Of a stretch of DNA of 64,000 nt, positions 40,925 to 51,452 are shown piece after piece. Below the pieces are notes generated by a model, which ran no database searches, was not told where the DNA came from, and saw only the letters and a program-made list of their open reading frames with translations. A program made the translations under genes and the position numbers. Source of the stretch: Glaciozyma antarctica PI12. Taxonomy: Eukaryota > Basidiomycota > Microbotryomycetes > Kriegeriales > Camptobasidiaceae. Position 1 is the stretch's first letter, and each line of letters opens with the position of its first letter. Where the stretch lies: contig KZ627148.1 of assembly GCA_002917775.1 (NCBI GenBank), positions 441,313 to 505,312 on the forward strand, written 5' to 3'.

Positions 40925-43742
40925 TCACTCGTCGTCCCCTCCCGTAAAGCGCAAGATCGTCCCGTTCGCCTCGACAGCCCATACATCCAGCTCCTGGTAC
41001 GTCGCGATACAGTCCTGTAACCCACGTTCGAGTCAGCAATCGTCCGAAGAGAGAAAGCGGGAGAAGGAAGACGCACGTTGAGCTGATCCTCGGTAAAGCC
41101 CTTCGCAATAACCCTCTCGCGCACCTCGCGCATGTTCTGCTCCGGCCTGAACCCTCCATCCTCATCCACATCCATCTCATCCCCATCCCTCTGCCTCTCC
41201 GGTCCCCTCCCCATCCTCCTAGGCCTCGCCACCCCAGCTCCACTCGCCGCCATCTGCTTGATCAATCCAAAGATCTTGCTCGCGGTCGTCTGGTCGCCGT
41301 CCCTATCGCGCGACTCGTGCTCGTACAAGCTCGCCTTGCTGACCTCCATCAACCGCAGCGACTCATCGACGTCGCCAATCTCGACGCTGTCGCCGAAGCG
41401 GAGGCGTGCGATAGCCTGCGAGAGACGCAGGACGCCGAGGAGGGTACGCGCCGACGTGTAGGTGAAGAACTGGTTGAACTGGTTGCGTCTTCCTTCTGCT
41501 GCCGACGGAGCTGGACGTACGCTCCGACGACGTAGTCGGAGACGGCTTTGGGGACCGTAGGACGCTTCTGGCGCGCGAGAGCGATGTAGTGGCGCATGAG
41601 GACGGGGTTGACGGGCTCGTACTGGAGGGGAGGGTGGGCGTTGTACATGTGGACGTAAGTGACGTGCTGGGCGAGTCGCTCGTCGTCGTCGCGGCTGGGG
41701 GTGTCGAGGATGAGGAAGAGGATGAGGAATCGGAATAGGAGATCGGCGGGGAGGTTGATGTTGTCGACGGGGGAGATCTTGGGGTTGTAGCGGCCGTAGA
41801 GAGGGTTGGCGGCGGCAAGAATCGACGTGCGAGCGTTGAGAGTCGTGGTGATACCGGCCTTGGAGATCGAGATCGTCTGCTGCTCCATGACTTCGTGAAT
41901 GGCGGTACGGTCCGACTCGTCCATCTTGTCGAACTCGTCAATGCAGGCGATTCCGTTATCGGCCAAAACCAGCGCTCCTCCCTCTGCGAACCGAGTTTCA
42001 TGAGCAACAGCACTCAAACCGCGCGCGAGCGAAGACTCACCGAGAACGAACTCGTCCGTCACAGGATCCCTCATCACCGCCGCCGTCAATCCGACTCCCG
42101 AACTACCTCGACCGGTCGTGTAGACTCCTCGAGGCGCGACCTTGGAGATGTACTTGAGGAGCTGAGACTTGGCGACTCCGGGGTCTCCCATGAGGCAGAC
42201 GTTGAGGTCTCCCCTGATCCGCATTCCGTCGCCCATGCTCTTCGTAACTCCTCCGACGAGCAGCAGCAAGAGCGCCTTCTTGACGTCCTCGTGCCCGAAG
42301 ATCTCGGGCGCGATACTCGCCGCGAGCTTGGCGTAGAGATTCGGGTCCGCCTTGAGCTCCGCGATGTCGGCCTCAATCTTGGGCGTAAGCTGCATCGCCT
42401 CGTACTGCTTCTTGAGCTGGTGAATGTGGTGCGCTTCGAGGTAAGAGTCGGTGAGGAGGCCGAGCTTGAGGGCCTTGAAGTTCTCGTAGGGGATGGGGAG
42501 GAAGATACCGCCGATGTGAACGACGTCGCCGGGGGACATGGAACGCGTTTGGTTGCCGTAGAGGTGGATCGTCATCGAACGAGGAATGTGTCCGACTGGG
42601 ACTTGGTCGGCCTGCGCGCGAACGTTAGCTCGAAAGCTAGCAGGAGAAAGAGCGACGGGAACGCACCATCTCCTGAATCTTGGCCTCCTGGAAAGGCGTG
42701 AACTTGCAGGCTCGCGTCTGCATGTGGAGCTGCCCTCGGCTCTGGTTCTGTACGCAGACGTCGCTGATGCACTCGGTGAGGGGCGTGATCTTGCGCGCGT
42801 CGACGTCCTGGAAGATCTCGGCTCCGCACGAATCGCACGTGTAGGCGTTGACCTGGAGGAGGGGCTTGACTTCCGAGACGCGCGTGACGATTCCTCGGAC
42901 GGTGATGAGCTTTCCAAGGTGGGCGCCGCGAACCTCGCGCACGGCTAGAGGGGCGTCGGAGGCGAGGGGGCGGAAGTAGAGGTTGCTGCAAGGTTCAGTC
43001 GCGTCAGCTCCCGTCCTTCGTTCCCCGTCGCGTCCTCCAAGCGCCACAGCCTCGATAAAGGACTCACTATCGTCGGAGTAGGTTGGGAGGGAAGACAGCC
43101 TCGCCATCCTCTTCGTTCTGCGCGTTCTTCTCGTTCCGCTGGAACTGGATCACGTCGAGGATGTCGGACTTGTTGGCGATGTCCTGGGTAGGAGCTGGGA
43201 GTTCCTCGTCAAAGGCGCGGGAGAAGAGCTTGATGTAGCGCTGGGCGTTGCCCTTCACTCGCGCGAGGAAGTCGCCTGGCTGTTCCTGATCACACGGCGG
43301 GGGGTTAGCGCGACAGCAGAGGGCGGGGGCGGCGGGAGAAGACGCACGCCGTTGACCGCCGTATCCTTGAAATCCTCCAAGTCTATCACTACGCGCTCTT
43401 GCTCCCGGTTGGCGACTCGTTGCTGCAAAGATCGTCAATACGCGGTCGCGTCCCTCCCTCCGCCCTCCCGCACAACCACTCACCAGCATGTCCTTGTACT
43501 TGAGCGACCCAATCGGTGCCCGCACGTCCACCTCATCAAGCTCCTCCTCCGCTCCATCGTCAAAGTCAACGTCTCCATCTGCCCCCCTCGCGCCGGCCGT
43601 CACTCGTGTTTTCTGCAGGATCTCCTTGATGGCGAGGAGGTCGGCATCGCTGGGGAACGCAAGTCGGGTTAGCTCAGTTGATGGGGGAGTGGTTGACGGG
43701 GACGCACTAGTCGATGCCGAGGTCGACGACGGGCAAGGACAT
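40925..43742 (-). CDS. MCM7: MCM7, replicative helicase subunit
   Basis: Start ATG 43742 ([11 protein letters not shown]). The N-terminal part includes [17 protein letters not shown] and a zinc-binding block (CDSC ... CISDVC). Then come [35 protein letters not shown], and [15 protein letters not shown]. The AAA core has Walker [21 protein letters not shown] (about 42150-42200), Walker [12 protein letters not shown], and [14 protein letters not shown]. The C-terminal part ends with a winged-helix-like tail ([20 protein letters not shown]) and GGDDE at TGA 40925. The IFLPIP block, the [11 protein letters not shown] segment and the tail fit MCM7. The arginine-finger motif, SRFD in MCM proteins, reads FRFL here (41724-41735); the Arg is kept. 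Part of the MCM2-7/CMG helicase at replication forks. Confidence 0.93.
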
Positions 43743-44655
43743 GAACGCGTCGGTTTGGGGAGGGGGGAGGGGAGAGTGTCGAGACGGAGGGAGGCCGGGG
43801 GTCGCGCGCCACTTGAGACGAGGGCGAGTGGAGAGAAGGACTAGGGAGCCCCGAGGAAGGGACGAGGAACGCTTGGGGAGCGGGGGACTGCGAGGGGGAG
43901 CTTCTCTCTGTGCGCGGAGGAGAGGGCGCGATTTTTTATTTTGCGGCCTAGGATGACCTGGATTTAATTTCAGGTCTGCTCACTCGCTGCGAAGCTCGCT
44001 CCGATCGCGCTGAGGACTGTTCAGGGAGCGCTATAGAACGTGTAAGGTGATCCTGCTGGCAAGAGAGATGCTGCCTAGATTCGGAGGCTGCGACCCCTGC
44101 GATCCTCGGCTGAGATCTGCGGTGGAACAAAGCAGAGAAGCGGTCGACGGCTCACAGCACAGTGCAGAAGAGGCACCGCAGGGAAAGAAGTGAATCTGTG
44201 CAGGACTGTAGGAGGATCTGGTTGGGAGAGACGCGCAAAACGCGGTTGCGTGTGAACGATCAGGTCGATAAATAGCGGTTTGAGGGCAGGCAAGGTGAGG
44301 CGCTGAGCCGGAGCTGAAGGTAGCTCCAGCCAAACTGAACACGGAAGTGCGGAACTCCAGCAGAATCAGCGAAGCGTCGGAGCAGAAGTGGATCAGGTGG
44401 CAGCGAGCGGTGAGGCGAGGGGGGAAGCAGCGAGGTCGGAACGCCACAAGAGTCACGGAGCAGTCCCAGATGTACCCCATATGCAGCCTAACGAACGTCC
44501 CGCAAGCTCTCATACTCCACGCAGCAATCCCAGCAGGTCTCCCATCACGAACCGTCAGCCACTCCCGCGGAGCCCTCCCATCTCGCTCGCGCAACTCCTC
44601 CCGCGCAACCCGCTCAAATCCCCGTCCACGCAGATGTCCATACAACGCCCATCCA
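43743..44655. other. Long gap between MCM7 start and COX19 stop
   Basis: 913 bases that should hold the MCM7 promoter and the COX19 3' UTR. An ACGCGT box lies at 43745-43750, and an A/T-rich stretch (attttttattttg) at about 43930-43945. Long open frames cross it on both strands, but none has recognisable domains or splice-supported exons. Confidence 0.4.
43745..43750. promoter_or_regulatory. ACGCGT (MCB-like) box beside MCM7
   Basis: ACGCGT is the core of the MluI cell-cycle box that drives G1/S genes in yeasts. Here it lies 3 bases upstream of the MCM7 start codon, closer than expected for a promoter element, so it may be fortuitous in GC-rich DNA. Confidence 0.25.
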
Positions 44656-45125
44656 TTACTTCCCCTCACCCTGTACCGGTGGCATCGGATGCTTCGCCTT
44701 AGCCGTCGCATCCACCCCCTCCTTGAACCCCAGATCCTCCCACTCAACCCTCTCCATCAATCCCCTGCACCACCGCATCAGCTCCTCCCCTACCCACCCG
44801 AGAAAGGAAGGAGCGCACTTGTCCATCCTGCAACCGAGGTACTTCTTAGAGAGATGCCGGCAGTCGGTGCTCTTTGATTTCGCCGTCTTCATGCAGTTGA
44901 GGTAATCGGTCATGAACTCCTTGCATTCTCCTATTCCCAGTCATGGCGATCAGCTCCTCGACGGGATGAGATGAGAGGATGGTGGCGGACCTTCGTGATC
45001 GAGAGGGAAGGAGCCGCGCTCTGTGAGACGCTGTTAGCGCGCGTTGGGGTGGGAGGGGTGCACCAGGGACCTGGGGGCTTTGCAGCAAAGCTGACGGCCG
45101 TGTTGCCTGGTCGACCGAACGACAT
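44656..45125 (-). CDS. COX19: COX19, cytochrome c oxidase assembly protein
   Basis: Four small exons: MSFGRPGNTAVSFAAKPP (ATG 45125), then ERGSFPLDHEG, then ECKEFMTDYLNCMKTAKSKS with TDCRHLSKKYLGCRMDK, then GLMERVEWEDLGFKEGV and a short tail ending at 44656. The two CX9C pairs (C-KEFMTDYLN-C and C-RHLSKKYLG-C) and the RGSFPLDHEGEC leader are diagnostic for Cox19. It is an intermembrane-space protein imported by Mia40 and needed for copper delivery to cytochrome oxidase. The last intron (gtgcgc ... tggtgcag) must be removed: read through, it adds a spurious APSFLGWVGEELM stretch between CRMDK and the WxDLG end. The tail after the motif is slightly longer than in yeast. Confidence 0.92.
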
Positions 45126-45294
45126 CGTGGTAGGAGGAAGGGAGAGAGCTGGCGCGACTTCGGCGGACTTCTCGTTTCGCTGCATGCCGAAGTTCTCTCG
45201 ATGTGCTCTCTCAATTTGCTCTCGTGCAGCCCCCAAAAATGATCCCATACAAGAGGCGATGTCATAGCATGGGCAAGGTGGGGGGACGACGCGA

Positions 45295-46811
45295 TTAAGC
45301 GGAGAGGAGAGTAGCCGTGAACTCGGGGCCAGCGTTGATGAGGGCGACCTTGTGGCCGGGGAGCTTGCCCTCCTTCTTGGAGTTGCGAGCCTCGGCGAGG
45401 AGCTCGAGACGCTTCTGGGTCTTGGCGTCTGTAGAAAGCAAAGGAGGTCAGCGAGGGTGCGAGGGCGAAGCGCGTGAAGAGGAACGAACAAGGGTTGAGG
45501 GCGAACATGACGCTGAGAAGGAGAGGGTCAGTACGCACGCGAGTCGACGGGAGAGAAAGGCGACTCACTTGCGGTTCTTGAGCGCGTTCTTCTTCTGGGT
45601 GAAGGGGCGCTTGGTGCGCTGGTTGCCTCCGGCGCGGACGACCGACTGGATCTCATCGGAGTTGATGATGCGGGTAACGTCGGGGTTGGTGATCTTGGAG
45701 ATGGGGAGGCTGCAGGAAGTGCGTCAGGAACGTTGCTCGAACGAAAGCCACAGCGAGAAGAACCTACTGGTAGTCACGCTTGAGGGTGGCTCCCTTCTCG
45801 TAGGTGCCGAACACCTCGTCGAGGAGAGCGAAGGCACCCTCGGTCCAGATAACGAAACGTCCGAGGTGTCCTCCGGGGGCGAGCTGGAGGAGGTTGAGGG
45901 AGCGAACGTTGCAGGTCTCAACTCCGGGAACGTTGCGGAAAGCGCGAACAATTCCGTTGTCCTCGTTGTAGACGATGAGGGGTCCGCGACGCTGGCGGTG
46001 CTTGCGTCCACGTGCCTTTCCCTTTCCGGCGCGGATCTTCTTCGAGGCGATGACCTTGGAGACGTCGGCGTGGGCGTGGAGGCCCTGGAGAGCGGCGACG
46101 GCAGCCTTGGTCTTGGTGATGGACTCGATGCCGGCGGAGACGACGAGGGGGATCTCCGAGACGGACTCGATGCGGTGACCGCGGGCGAGGACGAGGGAGG
46201 GGAGGGCGGTCGCGGCGACGGCGGAGACGGTGGCGAAGCGCTTCTGGTTGAGGTTCACCTTGACGTGCCACTTGCGCCAGATCTTGGTAGGCGCGAACAT
46301 GCGTCCACCACGGCACATGTTACCGAAGGCAGCCTGGAGGAGGAAGAACAGCAGTCAGCTCCCGTCCCTCGTCGTCGTCGTCGTCCGCCTCCTCCCTCTC
46401 CTCCCGCTCGATGCTCCCCACGTTCCCTCATGCTCCTTCTCCGCCCCATCCTCCTGCCCAGCTCAAAAGGAACGCCGACTAACCTGTCCGGAACGATGGG
46501 TTCCTCCTCCTCCAACACGGGGGATACGGGCAACGGCCCTTCCGGTTCCCCAGGACTCAGCCGAGGTCTGGTGACCAGCGTTCTCGGCAACCGAGTAAGG
46601 CTGGCGCTTGTTCTTCTGGACGCTCTTGTGGATCTGAGCGACGACGTCGTTACGGATGGGGGCGGTGAAGACGGCGGCTGAGGGGGGAGTACGGGGGTCA
46701 GGATCGAAATTTTGGCGGGGCAGCTCGACGAGGAGACGACGTACGAAGGGGGAGAGTGCTGGTCGACTCGCCCTCGAGGGAGCGGACGTGGACAACGGGA
46801 CGGGAGGCCAT
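45295..46811 (-). CDS. RPL4: 60S ribosomal protein L4 (uL4)
   Basis: Start ATG 46811 ([15 protein letters not shown]). Then come [20 protein letters not shown] and the internal loop typical of uL4 ([60 protein letters not shown]). Next are [40 protein letters not shown], and [20 protein letters not shown]. The C-terminal extension is [38 protein letters not shown], ending LLSA at TAA 45295. Several short introns are present. A further intron lies in the 5' UTR: acceptor ctacag 9 bases before the ATG and donor GTAAGT at 47119. Very strong antisense open frames over this gene reflect its biased codon use and are not genes. Confidence 0.95.
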
Positions 46812-46820
46812 TTTAGAGGT

Positions 46821-47119
46821 CTGTAGAGGGTAGAGGGAGAGGTGAAAAAAATACGTCAGCATCTCAGCCTTCTCCGTCGTCGCTTGCCCCTCCTAGTCGC
46901 TCCACCCATCTGGCCGAGTCCTTCCTTGTACTTCCAAGACCGCCCTCCAGCCCTCCCAGCCCCCCTCGAGGCGTCCTCCTTTCCCTGGGTCCCACGACGC
47001 AAACTCGTCTCTCGCCTGCTCCCTCCTCCCTTCTCCCCCTCCTCGTCCTTCTTCCCGCCTCCCCACTCTCCCAAATGCTCCCCGTGCGGTTCCTTTCGAC
47101 GGCTGCGTGGGCGTACTTA
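46821..47119 (-). other. 5' UTR intron of RPL4
   Basis: On the minus strand a consensus donor (CCC|gtaagt, G at 47119) and an acceptor (gatgctgacg ... cctctacag, ending at 46821) bracket about 299 bases. The branch point gctgac is followed by a T run. The exon resumes 9 bases before the start codon. Long leader introns are common in ribosomal protein genes, and this accounts for half of the RPL4/TAF7 intergenic space. Confidence 0.6.
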
Positions 47120-47431
47120 CGGGCTGCGTGAGAGAAAACGGTCAGGGAGGAGGAAAGCAACACTTAGCTGCGATTCGAGCAAGACCAAGAAGTAGAATTA
47201 ATTGTGGCAGGGACCTGACGCAATAACAATTTAATCCGCCCCTCCCCTCCTCGGGGCCTTAGCCTCTCTCGCGCCTGCAAGGTACTCGAGTTACCCAGCT
47301 GAATCAGAGCAGCTCCTCCACTCTACCCCAGCGCCGAACCGAATAGCAGCAAGAGCGACGCCCGCACTCCGAAGCACCTCTGCCCTCCTCCTCCTCCTCG
47401 CGACTCCTCCTCCTCTCGACCTCGCGAAACG
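47120..47431. promoter_or_regulatory. Divergent promoter region RPL4 / TAF7
   Basis: About 310 bases, with an A/T-rich core at about 47192-47235 (agaattaattg, aataacaatttaat). It likely drives both RPL4 and TAF7. Confidence 0.4.
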
Positions 47432-48960
47432 ATGGACCTCGACCCCGACGACACTCCCTACGCCTCCACCTCCCGCCTTCCCCCTCCCGGCTCCCGTCCC
47501 TCCCGCCAACGTACCCGCACCACGAAAGGGCGCAATCAAGATGGCGACTCTCCCGGCCCCAAGCTCAAGCTCAAGATCGGTGGTGGACGCGTGCAGGACT
47601 CGAGTGCGATTGGCTGGGACAGGGAGCTTGACAGTGATCCGGACGAGCCGCTCGCGGTGGAGGAGCACTTCATCCTTCGCGTCCCTCCTGCGCTCGCGCC
47701 GCAGCTCAAGGAGATGGTTATGAGCCGCGAGGTGGGACCGGACGTCTGGTTCAAGTTCAAGGATTCGAGGCGGGCTGTATTTCATATGGGGGAGAAGCTT
47801 TATGGCGCCAAGTTGGTGGATCTGCCGACGTTGGTCGAGAGTCAGAAGTTGACGGGGACGGGAGGGCAGAGTATCAAGGTGGCCGACATCTCGCAGATGC
47901 TGCTGGTTGAGGAGGAGGTGCAGGACGAGGGGCAAGTCACGAAGGAGCGAGCGTTCAACATCGAAGACTTTATCTACCCTCACGGTGTCACGCCTCCACT
48001 CAAACATGTTCGCAAGCGGCGGTTTAGGAAGAGGGCGAACAAGCGGGTACGTCTTCGCTTCTTTCCCATCTCTGCAAGCTAACTTGGACCCTGCAGACCA
48101 TCGAAATTGTCGAGAGCGCCGTCGAAAAGCTGCTCGAGCAGGACGCCCGCTGCGAGAAAGTCGAATACGGTTCGTCCCTCCTCCCTCCCATCCGAGCTCC
48201 CACTCACACCACCCACTTACAGAACTTCTCGACCACGACGTCTCGGACGACGAATTCGGCTCCCCTGGCGCCGCTGACGCCCGCCCGCACGCCACGCCGG
48301 GCGTCGACAACGATCTCGATTCGCTCGGCGCGCCGACGCCAGGAGCTATGGATTCCCTCCGCGGCGACGAAGATATGGGCGACGCTGAAATCGAAGTCGA
48401 CGACGAGGAGGACGAAGGCTTCGATTCGGACCTCGCGAACGAGATCAACAAGGGTCTCGAGGCGATGAACGCTTCTGCTTCCGAGGCGGAGGACGACGGA
48501 AGTGATGGAGAGGGACTCTTTGGAGCTAGCTCGGAGGAGGAGGAGGAGGAGGAGGAGGAGGAGGAGGATCCCGAGACGACGGAGCAGAGGAGGAGGATCA
48601 AGTTGCTCGCCGAGGAGACGGGTGATTTGGAGCGCGCGATTGCGGTCAAGGAGGGCGAGTTGAGCAAGGCGCCCAACCCCATCTTCAAGGTGCGTCCCAT
48701 CTTCGCTCCGACCTCGAGTTCGTCACTGACATCGTCGACGCGCGCAGAAACGCTTCGAGGAGATGATCAAGAAGCTCACCGTTGAGCGAGACCTCAAGAA
48801 AGCGCAACACGCGACCGCCGTACGCGAGATGGAGAAGAAGAAGGCTGGCGACGCCGCGGCTGCCGAGAACGCAGATGCTGCTGCCGCCGCTGCTGTCGCT
48901 GCGAAGGAGGCGGAGGGAGGGGCTGTAGCGCCAGCGGACGAGGCGATGGACGAGTCGTAG
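47432..48960 (+). CDS. TAF7: TFIID subunit TAF7
   Basis: ATG 47432 (MDLDPDDTPYASTSRLPPPG). The TAFII55 domain follows: EEHFILRVPPALAPQLKEMV, DVWFKFKDSRRAVFHMGEKL, YGAKLVDLPTLVESQKLTG, IKVADISQMLLVEEE and FIYPHGVTPPLKHVRKRRFR. The second half is acidic (SSEEEEE run at about 48533-48567). It then forms a coiled coil (RRIKLLAEETGDLERAIAVK, FEEMIKKLTVERDLKKAQHA) and an Ala-rich end, stop TAG 48958-48960. Introns start at about 48045, 48170 and 48689. TAF7 binds TAF1 and regulates its activity within TFIID in the nucleus. Downstream it is convergent with the ceramide glucosyltransferase, with only 93 bases between the stops. Confidence 0.93.
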
Positions 48961-49053
48961 TTGTTACGCGGAAGAATACCCTGAGCAATCGATACCCTGC
49001 ATTCTTGAACGCACTCGCTGGGGATTCAACGTACTGTAGTCTATTTCGCTATT

Positions 49054-50665
49054 CTATACTCGCTCCTCCTCGTCAGGGCTAATAGTGATGTACCCCTTCC
49101 GTTCTCCCATCCTCCTCCTCACCCTCCTCAAGCACCCCTCAGCCCACCCATGCCCTTCCTCTCCCACGAGCTTTACACTCCCATCGCTCCTAACGCTATA
49201 CGTCTTTCCATTGTCCCTCCACCCAACCGTATTCCCCATCATCGCGAACGCCCAAATCGGGAACGCCATCAACTCCCTCACAGCCCACGCTTGGAGGAAA
49301 GCGAGTCCTGGTCCGTCGTGTGCTGCGGGGCGGGAGCGGGAGGGAGAGGGAGAGGCGGGGAGGAGGGAGGTATAGATTGCGATGTCGGTGAGGAGCCAGA
49401 GGAGGATGTGGAGGGGCAGAGTGAGGAGGATGGGGAGGGAGAGGGTGCGGCGGAGCAGGAAGGAACCGAGGAGGCCGCAGGGGAGGCACTCGGTTAATGG
49501 CTCGATGAGGGTCGACGCGCTGCGAAGCTGGGTCAGCGACGGAGAGGTTGAGGAGGGGAAGAACGCACATGACCATGTACTTGCGTACGCGAATCCACCG
49601 CACCCTTCGGCGGAAGAACGTCTTAAAGTCCATACTCCCGACCGCGTTCCCAGCAACATCACCTCCCATCGCATGCCGCATTCCCAAATCGTCCCAGATG
49701 GCTTCTCCAATCATGTTGTCCTCCCCGAGATACTTTCCAAACGCCGCCAGCCCTCCCTCGCCATCAGCCAGCTGATGTCCCTTCCCTCCTTCACGCTTCT
49801 TGGCCGCCGCACGTTCGAGGTCCGACTTGCGGTACAGGCACGACTTGCCCGTGACGCAGGAAGCGACGGCGAGGTAGTTGATGGCGAGGTACATCTTGGC
49901 GTGCGTGGAGCAGAGGAAGACTTGCTCGACGCGGGAGCCCAGGTTCGAGTCGGGGTAGATGGCGAAGGGGAGGTGGTGGACGAGGCCGATGGGGCGCGAG
50001 GAGGCGGATGGAGGAGCGGTGAGGAGGGAGACGGAGCGGGCGAGGGTGCCAGTGGAGGTGAGGACGTTGGAGTCGAGGATCCAGAGGATGTCATGCGTTG
50101 CGAGTCGGTAGGGACGGATGAGGTTGTTGATCTTGGGGTTGACGCCGACGTTCTCGTCGCCTAAGCTCAGGTGTCAGCTCCAGCTCCACCCCTCGCTCAA
50201 CACACACGCACCAATGATGAGCTGCGCCGAGACCTGTGGGTACTTTTCCATCAAGGAGTGCACGATGGGAATCGCAGCATCGTTCTCGGTGGAGACGGAG
50301 AAGATGATGTCGAACTTGGGATAGTCCTGGAGGAAGGACGCCTCGAGATTCTCGTAAAGGTTGCAGTCGAAGCCACAAAGTGGGCGGAGGATGGTGACAC
50401 CGGGTACGTCGGAGGGAGGAAGGGAGGCCAGCGGAGACCGAGCTTGAGGAGGACGATAGCGCGTCCGGCTGGCGCAGAGGTCATGTCAGCGAGGCCTTGG
50501 GGAGCAAGGCTGGAGGTAACTCACGCGACGTAGAGTCCTAGAGCTGCAAAGCCCCACATGAGCGCGTACCATCCCAGGCCGAGGCACCTGTGTTCGAGAG
50601 GAGGACGTGAGCTGGCGATGGGGCTCAAGGGAGAGTCGCGCGTACGTGAGGATTTGTGCAATCAT
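49054..50665 (-). CDS. Ceramide glucosyltransferase (glucosylceramide synthase)
   Basis: Start ATG 50665 (MIAQILT, then after an intron CLGLGWYALMWGFAALGLYV, the N-terminal membrane anchor). GT21 motifs follow: GVTILRPLCGFDCNLYENLE, FDIIFSVSTENDAAIPIVHS (first Asp), NPKINNLIRPYRLATHDILW and ILDSNVLTSTGTLARSVSLL (second Asp), SCVTGKSCLYRKSDLERAA, and the (Q/R)xxRW motif as RRVRWIRVRKYM at about 49590. C-terminal membrane helices (LSLPILLTLPLHILLWLLTD; AFLQAWAVRELMAFPIWAF) and NTVGWRDNGKTYSVRSDG precede the stop at 49054. The enzyme transfers glucose from UDP-glucose to ceramide in the Golgi, and fungal glucosylceramide is a membrane and virulence-associated sphingolipid. The catalytic residues appear intact. 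Confidence 0.88.
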
Positions 50666-51452
50666 CTCTGCACTTTTGTTCCTTCAGGCAGCAGCTCCAG
50701 GGCGAGAGAGAGGAAGGGGAGGGGAGGAGGGAGGGAGGAGAGCCCTCGGCGCCCGAGTTGGACAGGGGATTTAATCACCTCTAGGTACTTAACAGCGCGG
50801 CGTACATACGTATCTCTTTCCTGCCTGTTCGCGGGCTCTCTAGCTGAACTACGACTGCAGTTGACTGCAGCAACAGCGCGATATCGGTTTGTTTGGACTC
50901 GAAATTTGAGGATCAGGTCTTTCAACGAGTCCTTCCTCTCGCTCGGCCTTGCTCTTCTTTCGTGCTGTGCACTAAGGAAGCGGCCCACTGCTGCTTGCCA
51001 TCGAGATTGAATTGAAGGAAGCAGACGAAAAGAACTAGGTTGGCGCGACTACTGCGAGATCGAGCCCAAATTCCGGTTGAGAGAACGTCTACTTTTGGGG
51101 CCGTCCTCTTGTTCACCCTTTCCCCTCGTCCTACACCTTCACTCGTTCAAGGCACAGCCACCGCACGCATCAAACACCTGCAAGCCAGCAGCCACCATCA
51201 CCAGGCCAAACAAGCCCGAGCCAGCCGTACCTCGCTCGACCAACACGCAGCAGCAGACCCGTCAACACTCCTCCTCCTCTTCAGCGTAGACGGACCGGCG
51301 GACTAGTGCTGGAGCCAGTGCATTAGGACGAGGAAGAGGTCTCGTGAGTCTTTAAGCTGAGCCTTCAGAGCGGTGCGCAAGAGAGGAGGGACAGGAGCTG
51401 ACGCTTGTTCGTGCAACAGACCAACTCCGCTCTCTTCCCGCCCTCGCCGACG
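50666..51452. promoter_or_regulatory. Divergent promoter and leader region UGCG / ACE2-like gene
   Basis: 787 bases between divergent start codons. The right part appears to be the leader of the zinc-finger gene, including a 5' UTR intron at 51344-51419. Nothing else is recognised, and open frames here have no domain support. Confidence 0.4.
51344..51419 (+). other. 5' UTR intron of the ACE2/SWI5-like gene
   Basis: Consensus donor ctc|gtgagt at 51344. Branch point gctgac lies about 20 bases before the acceptor gcaacag ending at 51419. The start codon follows 33 bases later. The pattern is the same as in coding introns of this window. Confidence 0.5.

Noticed and set aside
41895-42701. Plus-strand open frame opposite the MCM7 AAA core
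   Set aside because: Antisense shadow: conserved MCM motifs are all on the other strand.
44031-44747. 238-codon minus-strand open frame upstream of MCM7
   Set aside because: It overlaps the last COX19 exon in another frame and has no motif. GC-rich DNA gives such frames by chance.
45317-46681. 454-codon open frame on the plus strand over RPL4
   Set aside because: It is antisense to a clearly conserved ribosomal protein gene, and its composition (Gly/Glu/Ser-rich) is the expected shadow of strong codon bias. No domain was seen.
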